A DNA stretch of 64,000 nt from Candidatus Methylophosphatis haderslevensis (GTDB taxonomy: Bacteria; Pseudomonadota; Gammaproteobacteria; Burkholderiales; Rhodocyclaceae): NCBI GenBank assembly GCA_016711925.1, contig JADJSA010000001.1, positions 496,001 to 560,000 on the forward strand, given 5' to 3'. Within the stretch, counting starts at the first letter, position 1. Every line of letters begins with the position of its first letter. Both the position numbers and the translations under genes were made by a program. The notes beneath the pieces are model-generated. The model was not told the origin of the DNA and did not search any database. It was given only the letters and a program-made list of their open reading frames with translations. This document shows positions 58,050-64,000 of this stretch, in pieces.

Positions 58050-58754
58050 ATGACCGACAGAATCCTGATCATCGACGACGATCGCGCGCTGGCCGCCATG
58101 CTGGCCGAATACCTGGAGCCGCTCGGCCTCAAGCTGAGCGCCGCCGACAGCGCAACCGCCGGACTCGCCATGCTGCAGCGCGAACCCTATGACGCGCTGA
58201 TACTCGACGTGATGCTGCCCGATCTTGACGGCTTCGAGGTCGCGCGGCGCATTCGCGGCGGCCGGGCCGGCGCGCGCGACATCCCGATCCTCATGCTCAC
58301 CGCGCGCGGCGACGAGACCGACCGCATCGTCGGCCTCGAACTGGGCACCGACGACTATCTGCCCAAGCCGTTCAACCCGCGCGAGCTGCTCGCCCGCCTG
58401 CGCGCCATCCTGCGCCGGCGCGTGCCGGGCGCCGGACGCAACCCGCCGCTGCGCTTCGGCCGCCTTGAAATCGATCGCGACGCGCGCAGCGTGCGCGTCG
58501 ACGGCGAGGCGCGCGAACTCACCTCACACCAGTTCGACCTGCTGTGCGAACTGGCCAACCATGCCGGCCGCATCATGTCGCGCGAGGCGCTGATGGAGCG
58601 CGTCAAGGGCGAGGCGCTGGAAGCCTTCGACCGCAGCATCGACGTGCACATCTCGCGCATCCGCGCGGCCATCGAGGACGATCCGAAGACGCCGCGGCGG
58701 ATCATCACGGTGCGCGGCGCCGGCTACGTGTTCGCCCGCCTGCAGGACGACTGA
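58050..58754 (+). CDS. OmpR-family response regulator (CpxR/RstA-like)
   Basis: A 234-residue transcriptional regulator. Receiver domain with acidic pocket IIDDD and phosphoacceptor D53 (ILDVMLPDLDG), T/K at LMLTARGDE and YLPKPFN. The C-terminal winged helix ends GAGYVFARLQDD. It pairs with the sensor kinase three bases downstream and is likely to control the Spy-like gene. Confidence 0.94.
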   Translation: MTDRILIIDDDRALAAMLAEYLEPLGLKLSAADSATAGLAMLQREPYDALILDVMLPDLDGFEVARRIRGGRAGARDIPILMLTARGDETDRIVGLELGTDDYLPKPFNPRELLARLRAILRRRVPGAGRNPPLRFGRLEIDRDARSVRVDGEARELTSHQFDLLCELANHAGRIMSREALMERVKGEALEAFDRSIDVHISRIRAAIEDDPKTPRRIITVRGAGYVFARLQDD

Positions 58755-58757
58755 GCC

Positions 58758-60057
58758 GTGCGCCGGCTCTCGCTGCAAATCTATGTCGGCTTTCTCGCCA
58801 TGCTGTTGTTATGCAGCGTGGTTTTCGCGCTGGCATGGTGGCTGTTGCACGATACGCAGGAACTGCCCCATCGCGGGCGCGGCGGCCCGCTGCACCTGCT
58901 GATCCGGCTGCTGCCGCCGGCCGATGTGCCGCCGCAGGAACTGCAGGATGCGCTCGAACGCTATGGCGAGGCGTTGCGCGCCCGCATCACGCTGCGCAGT
59001 GCCGACGGCACCACGCTCGCTTCCACCGGCGGGCCGCTGCCGCCGCCGGCTCGCGGTGACGACGACGGGCCGCAGTTTGTGCCCGGCGAGCCGCCGGTAT
59101 TCACCCAGCGGCTGGCCGACGGACGCGAAGTCTCGATGCAGCCGCTGCGCCTGCGCCGGGGCGCGCCCGGGCCGCGGGCGCTGGCCGCGCTCGGCGCCGC
59201 CGCGCTCGCCCTGGCGCTGGGCGCGTTCCTGCTGTCACGGCGCATCACGCGGCGGCTGGAGACGCTGCAGTCGCGCGTCGAGGCGCTCGGCGAGGGCGAC
59301 CTCACCGCGCGCGTCACGGTCGAGGGCAACGACGAGGTGGCCAAGCTGGCGGCGAGCTTCAATCGCAGCGCGGCGCAGATCGAGCGGCTGGTCGGTGCGC
59401 AGCGCGACACGCTGGCATTCGCTTCGCATGAACTGCGCTCGCCCCTGGCGCGCCTGTCGATGGCGATCAGGCTGATCGGGCGCGAGCCGCGGCCGGAAAT
59501 CGTCGCCCGCGCCCGCGCCGACATCGCCGAGGCTCGACGGGCTGATCGAAGAACTGCTGCTCGCCTCGCGGCTCGATGCCGACCTGCAGGGCGACAAGCG
59601 CGCCCGCGAAGCGGTGGACATGCTGGCGCTGGCCGCCGAGGAGGCCGCGCGCGTCGGCGCCGAGGTGCACTGGCCGGACGGCCGGCAGGCCGCCGCCCAG
59701 GTGTCCGGCGACGCGCGCATGCTGCGCCGCCTGTTGCGCAACCTGCTGGAGAACGCGCGCCGCTATGCCGCCGGCACGCCGATCTCGGTCTCGCTCGACC
59801 CCCTGCCCGATGGCCTGCGCCTGCGCGTCGAAGATGCCGGCCCGGGCGTGCCGCAGGCCGAGCAGGCGCGCATCTTCGAGCCTTTCTATCGGCCGCGCGG
59901 CACGGCCGAGAGCGGCAGCGGCATCGGGCTCGGGCTGGCGCTGGTACGGCGCATCGCGCGCCATCATGGCGGCGACGCCCGCTACCTGCCGCGCCCCGGC
60001 GGCGGCGCCTGTTTCGAGGTGGAACTGCGCAGCGGCGCCCCGCATACTACGGCCTGA
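58758..60057 (+). CDS. Sensor histidine kinase (CpxA-like), apparent frameshift
   Basis: Inner-membrane sensor, GTG start at 58758. Transmembrane helix 1 (about 8-30), a small periplasmic sensor domain, helix 2 (141-160), HAMP (161-213), H-box FASHELRSPLARL (H224). After RARADIAE the expected continuation LDGLIEELLLASRLDADLQG is in the next frame: dropping one G of the GG at 59531-59532 joins it to the ATPase half (LLENARRYA, VEDAGPGVPQ, GSGIGLGLALVRRI), giving about 433 residues. Without correction the kinase would be cut in the dimerisation helix. Probably an indel error. Confidence 0.88.
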
Positions 60058-60120
60058 GGCCATCGCGCCGCCGCGCCGGGGCTACAATCGGCCATCTGCC
60101 GCAGCACCTGCCCGACCGCC

Positions 60121-61858
60121 ATGCCGCACATCGCCTCAACCGCCCCGATCTTCCGTGTCGATGGCATACGCGCCATCGAGGCGCGCTTCCTGCCCGATGC
60201 CGTTCCGCCGCTGATGGAACGTGCCGGCGCGGCGGCCGCGCAGATCGCCCTGCAACTGCTCGGCTCCCGCGCCGGGCCGGTGCTGGTGGCCTGCGGGCCG
60301 GGCAACAACGGCGGCGACGGCTTCGTGCTGGCGCGCCACCTGCGGGCCGCCGGTCGCGAGGTGATCGTCGCCTTCTCTGACGATGCGGCGCGCCTGCCGG
60401 CCGATGCGCGCGACGCCCACGGCGCCTGGCTCGATGCCGGCGGCACCTGCCAGCCGGCAATTCCCGAGCGCGCGTTCGCCCTGGCGGTCGATGCGCTGTT
60501 CGGCATCGGCCTGACCCGCGCCGATCGCCGGCCGTCATGCCGAATGGATCGAGCGGCTGAACCGGCTGGCGCGGCCCGATTGTCCGCTGCTGGCGATCGA
60601 TACGCCGAGCGGTCTGGATGTCGACAGCGGCGGAGTGCGCGGCCCGTGCGTGCGGGCAAGTCACACCGCCACCTTCATCGCGCTCAAGCCCGGGCTGCTG
60701 ACGCTCGACGGACCCGATCATGCCGGCGAAGTGACGCTGTGCGATCTGGATCTCGACTACGCGGCCGAGTTTCCCCCACCCGGACGGCTCAACGGCCCCG
60801 GCCTGTTCGCCGCCCATCTCCGGCCGCGACCGCGCAACAGCCACAAGGGGAGCAACGGCAATGCGCTCATCATCGGCGGTGCGCCCGGGATGGTCGGCGC
60901 CGCGCTGCTGGCCGGCCGCGCCGCCCTGCGCCTGGGCGCCGGCCGCGTCTACGTCGGCCTGCTCGATTCGCGCCATCCGGGCGTCGATGCGCTGCAGCCG
61001 GAACTGATGCTGCGGCCGGCGCGCGAGGCGATTGCGCTCTCTGGTGCACTCGCCGGTGCGCTCGCCATCGGGCCGGGCCTCGGCCAGTCGAACGACGCGC
61101 GCGATCTGCTGCGCACGGCGATCGACGCCGCGCTGCCGCTATTGCTCGACGCCGATGCGCTCAACATTGTCGCGGCCCATCCGGTGCTGGCCGGCCGCCT
61201 GCGCCGGCGCACGCCGCCCACGCTACTGACGCCGCACCCGGCCGAGGCGGCGCGGCTGCTCGGCGCCGATGTCGCCGGGGTGCAGCGCGACCGCCTCGCC
61301 TGCGCGCTCGAACTGGCGCCGCGCTTCAACGCCTGCGTGGTGCTCAAGGGCTGCGGCAGCGTGCTCGCCGCGCCCGGCGGCGAGTGGGCGATCAATCCCA
61401 CCGGCAACCCCGGCATGGCCAGCGCCGGCATGGGCGACGTGCTGAGCGGCATGGTCGCCGCCCTGCTCGCCCAAGGGTGGCCGGCATGGCCGGCCCTCGC
61501 GGGTGCCGTCTGGCTGCATGGCGAAGCGGCAGATCGTCTGGTCGAACGCGGCGACGGCCCGATCGGGCTGGCGGCGGGGGAACTGATCGACCAGGCGCGC
61601 GCCGCGCTCAATCAAGCCATCGCCGGGCACCCGCTGAGCGGCCGTCCCGGCCATTCTGCCCCGCAAGGCTGCAACTCGCATGGACTGGCGCTCTTCAGGC
61701 AGGCAACCCGGAACGCCGCATGGAATGGCGACCGCAGCCTTGGCAGGCTGAAGATGCCCTGTCCATGCGGCTTTCAGGCCACCTTGTCGAACGCTATCGC
61801 CACGAACCGCGGAGCAGTTCTTCGAGTACCGCGCACCAGCCGTGGGCGATGTTGGTGA
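60121..61858 (+). CDS. nnr: Bifunctional NAD(P)HX epimerase/dehydratase, apparent frameshift and odd tail
   Basis: Repairs hydrated NAD(P)H. The N-terminal YjeF_N (epimerase) part has ACGPGNNGGDGFVLARHL; the C-terminal carbohydrate-kinase-like dehydratase has SHKGSNGNALIIGGAPGM, TPHPAEAARLLG and NPTGNPGMASAGMGDVLSG. After FGIGLTR the frame shifts: removing the G at 60520 restores PIAGRHAEWIERLN. The restored frame ends at 61858, giving about 578 residues where about 500 are usual. The last 70 residues run through repeat copy 6 and into the antisense of the next gene, so the native stop seems lost or moved. Confidence 0.87.
61676..61771. repeat. Dispersed intergenic repeat, copy 6
   Basis: Arms CGCATGGACTGGCG (61677-61690), GCCGCATGGAATGGCG (61715-61730) and GCCCTGTCCATGCGGC (61756-61771). 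The middle and last arms form a palindromic pair. It lies within the 3' part of the open nnr frame. Confidence 0.75.
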
Positions 61859-62756
61859 GGTTGTAACCGCCGCCGCCGAATGCCATCAGCCTGCCTTCGC
61901 ACATTTCGTTGGCCAGCCGGCACAGGCGCTGGGTGGCGTAGGCGTGCGAGGCCGGCGAGAGATCCAGATGGCCGAGCGGGTCGCCCTCGAGGCTGTCGGC
62001 ACCGCACTGCATAAGGATGATGCTCGGCCGCTGGTCGCGCAGGAATTCTTCGGCGGCTGCCCAGGCCTCGAGAAAATCGCCGTCGCTCGCACCCGGCAGC
62101 AGCGGCAGGTTGAGCTTGCTGCCTTCGGCCTTGCCGGCGCCGCGCTCGCGGGCATGGCCGGTGCCGGGATACTGGTAGCGACCGTCCTCGTGAATGTCGA
62201 CGACGATCAGGTCGGGGTCGTCCTCGTAGGTGTAGAAAACGCCGTCGCCGTGATGCACGTCGATGTCCACATAGGCGATGCGATTGACGCCATGCTGCTT
62301 GCGCAGGCTCTCGATCACGATGCCGATGTCGTTGATCACGCAGAATCCCGCCGCGCTGTTGCGCCGCGCATGGTGCAGGCCGCCGATGGGCTGGAAGCTG
62401 CGCGGCGCCGTGCCGCCGATCACCTGCGCCAGCGCGTCGAGCGCGCTGCCGCCCACCGCGCCGGCCGCTTCCAGAACGCCGAGAAAGCACGGCGTGTCGC
62501 CGTAGTCGAGCCAGCCTTCGCCGGTTTGCGAACCGCGGACGATCCGCTCGACGTAGGCCCGGGTGTGGAATCCGCCCAGTTCGTCGACGCTGGCGATGCG
62601 CGGCTCCAGCCGCCGCAGCGCGGGCAGCAGGCCGCGCCGCCGCGCCTCGTCGAGAAACGCCTGCTGGCGATCGGCCGAAAACGGATGACCGTCGGGGAAG
62701 CCGTAGCGGCGCAGCGCTTCGCCGGCGCAGAGCAGGACTTCCGACCCGGCCGTCAT
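61794..62756 (-). CDS. AcuC-like histone deacetylase-superfamily protein
   Basis: A 320-residue zinc deacetylase-fold protein. GLHHARRNSAAGFCVINDIG, DIDVHHGDGVFYTYE (metal-binding Asp and His), QCGADSLEGDPLGHL and GGGGYNLTNIAH are the conserved blocks. Nearest known relatives are AcuC and acetylpolyamine amidohydrolases. It overlaps the readthrough tail of nnr by 65 bases on the opposite strand. Confidence 0.92.
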   Translation of the reverse strand: MTAGSEVLLCAGEALRRYGFPDGHPFSADRQQAFLDEARRRGLLPALRRLEPRIASVDELGGFHTRAYVERIVRGSQTGEGWLDYGDTPCFLGVLEAAGAVGGSALDALAQVIGGTAPRSFQPIGGLHHARRNSAAGFCVINDIGIVIESLRKQHGVNRIAYVDIDVHHGDGVFYTYEDDPDLIVVDIHEDGRYQYPGTGHARERGAGKAEGSKLNLPLLPGASDGDFLEAWAAAEEFLRDQRPSIILMQCGADSLEGDPLGHLDLSPASHAYATQRLCRLANEMCEGRLMAFGGGGYNLTNIAHGWCAVLEELLRGSWR

Positions 62757-62768
62757 GGCGGTGGCGGT

Positions 62769-63008
62769 TCAGCCCTTCTTGTGGCTGCCGTCGCACAGCG
62801 GCGCGTTGGCCGTGCGCTTGCAGCCGCAGAACCACATCTGCTTGCTCTCCTCGGCCTGCCAGCCGATCGGCTCGAACCCGGTGCCCTTGTGCGAGCCGTC
62901 ACAGAACGGCTGCGTCTTGCTGCGCCCGCAGGCGCACCACCAGTACTTCTTGCCGGCCTCGACATCGACGGCAAACGGCGTATCGGACGCGCGGTTGGCG
63001 GGGCTCAT
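62769..63008 (-). CDS. CDGSH iron-sulfur protein with two clusters
   Basis: A 79-residue protein with two CDGSH (mitoNEET-type) motifs: C25-x-C27...C36DGSH40 and C61-x-C63...C72DGSH76, each able to bind a [2Fe-2S] cluster through three Cys and one His. It is the double-domain bacterial form. ATG 63008 (MSPANRAS) is preferred to a start 13 codons earlier. Role likely electron or cluster transfer. Confidence 0.92.
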   Translation of the reverse strand: MSPANRASDTPFAVDVEAGKKYWWCACGRSKTQPFCDGSHKGTGFEPIGWQAEESKQMWFCGCKRTANAPLCDGSHKKG

Positions 63009-63135
63009 GATCGTTCTCCTGTTGGGCGGTGCAATGGGTTGATCCATGTTGGCCGGTCCATTCTAGTCCGGATGCGCCCCGCTTGGCGACGCCGGGCGCG
63101 GGTATGATGCGCCCTCGACGCATCACAGCCACCCG

Positions 63136-64000
63136 ATGACTCCGACCCCCCGCCCGCTGCGCGGCATCGTCCTGCTGCTGATCGCCCTGCTCGCCTTCGC
63201 GAGCTTCGACGCCACCGCCAAGTTCCTGGCGACGCGCTACCCGGTGCCGATGCTGGTTTGGGTGCGCTACGGCCTGCCCTGCCTCCTGCTCGCCGTCTGG
63301 TTCGGGCCGCGTCAGCGCGGCGCGCTGATCGCAACGCGCCATCCGCGCCTGCAGATCCTGCGTGCCTTGCTGCTGCTGGTGTGCACCGCGTCCGGGATGA
63401 CGGCGGTGCGCACGATTCCGCTGGCCGAGGCGACGGCGATCCTGTTCGTCGCGCCGCTGCTGGTGACACTCGCCGCCGGCCCGCTGCTGGGAGAGAAAGT
63501 GCCGCGCATCGCCTGGATCGCCACCGTGGCGGGCTTCGGCGGCGTGCTGCTGATCGCGCGGCCGGGCACGCACTTCGATCCGGCCGGTCTTTCCATGATG
63601 CTGCTCGCCGCCGTCAGTTTCGCCGGCTACCAGTTGCTGACGCGCCGCCTGGCCGCGACCGACCGCTCGCTGGTGACGCTGTTCTACACCATGATGGTCG
63701 GCGCGGTGGTGATGACAACCAGCTTGCCGCTGTTCTGGACGCCGCTGGCGGCGCCACCGCTGCATCTTCTGCTGATCGGCTCGCTGGGCCTGTGGGGCAT
63801 GACCGGGCACTTCCTGCTGATTCGCGCCTTCGCCCACGCGCCGGCATCGACGCTGTCACCGTTTCTGTACTTTCAACTGGTGTGGGCCAGCCTGCTCGGC
63901 TGGCTGGTGTTCGGGCAACTACCCGACTGGGTGACAGCAATCGGCATCGGCTGCGTGGCCGCCGGCGGCCTCGCGCTGGCGCTGGCCCAGCGCTCGCGCA
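63136..64000 (+). CDS. DMT-superfamily (EamA) transporter, C-terminus outside window
   Basis: At least 288 residues with ten expected hydrophobic helices of the drug/metabolite transporter fold; the visible duplicates start GIVLLLIALLAFASFDATAKFL and GLSMMLLAAVSFAGYQLLTRRL. LAEATAILFVAPLLVTL is a typical EamA block. The frame is open to the last base of the window. Substrate unknown. Confidence 0.88.
   Translation, partial: MTPTPRPLRGIVLLLIALLAFASFDATAKFLATRYPVPMLVWVRYGLPCLLLAVWFGPRQRGALIATRHPRLQILRALLLLVCTASGMTAVRTIPLAEATAILFVAPLLVTLAAGPLLGEKVPRIAWIATVAGFGGVLLIARPGTHFDPAGLSMMLLAAVSFAGYQLLTRRLAATDRSLVTLFYTMMVGAVVMTTSLPLFWTPLAAPPLHLLLIGSLGLWGMTGHFLLIRAFAHAPASTLSPFLYFQLVWASLLGWLVFGQLPDWVTAIGIGCVAAGGLALALAQRSR

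Overview
The window is a 64 kb piece of a high-GC, Gram-negative chromosome, most likely from a betaproteobacterium (Rhodocyclales or a close relative). The taxonomic call is an inference from gene order (pilZ-holB-tmk-mltG facing ygfZ), a one-piece 1324-residue PurL, a CysB-controlled sulfate permease and outer-membrane proteins. No rRNA, tRNA, CRISPR array, prophage or transposase gene was seen. The dispersed short repeats and the low-GC patch near 55 kb are the only hints of mobile or foreign DNA.

Layout. 0-5.6 kb: feoAB (leftward) diverges from a porin / flavinylated FMN-binding protein / ApbE flavin transferase / four-helix membrane cytochrome-like operon, with two Fur-box-like sites between them. 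5.6-17.8 kb: a sulfur island, all leftward: sbp2, a degenerate EAL protein, cysK, serine acetyltransferase, a family 2A encapsulin shell, a cysteine desulfurase with a long disordered cargo-loading extension, then sbp-cysT-cysW-cysA-cysB. 17.8-25.4 kb: SrkA-type kinase with a tiny Cys-rich partner, a cold-shock protein, a PQQ-type quinoprotein, a MalY/PatB lyase with a second cysteine synthase, an ankyrin protein and TatD. 25.4-35.4 kb: housekeeping genes (pilZ, holB, tmk, mltG, ygfZ, tadA) plus a GNAT protein, an L,D-transpeptidase, a periplasmic Lig E-type ligase and a secreted serine protease. 35.4-46.4 kb: purL, a MoaD-like protein with a beta-propeller partner, a thioredoxin-TPR co-chaperone, tex, an ArsC/Spx-like protein and an Hsp33 that lost two of its four zinc cysteines. 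46.4-50.7 kb: a secreted cluster that looks like a non-canonical curli/functional-amyloid system. 50.7-64 kb: an M20 amidohydrolase, two HDAC-fold proteins, a GH19 enzyme with a secreted partner, a Spy/CpxR/CpxA-like envelope-stress operon, nnr, a CDGSH Fe-S protein and the start of a DMT exporter.

How the genes work together. The sulfur island links sulfate uptake, O-acetylserine synthesis, cysteine synthesis and an encapsulated desulfurase, so sulfate sulfur could be carried to cysteine and then released or stored inside a protein shell. At the left end, an extracytosolic flavin/cytochrome relay sits back to back with the ferrous iron transporter, which suggests periplasmic Fe(III) reduction feeding FeoB. 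The 46-51 kb cluster has a repeat-built amyloid-like subunit, a CsgG-like lipoprotein, an OmpA-type anchor and a GIN-domain adhesin candidate.

Caveats. Four genes (feoA, ygfZ, the sensor kinase and nnr) each contain what looks like one surplus G on the + strand. That pattern points to assembly or sequencing indels rather than four independent pseudogenes. At least six copies of an intergenic palindromic repeat built on CCGCATGGAWWGGC are scattered through the window.
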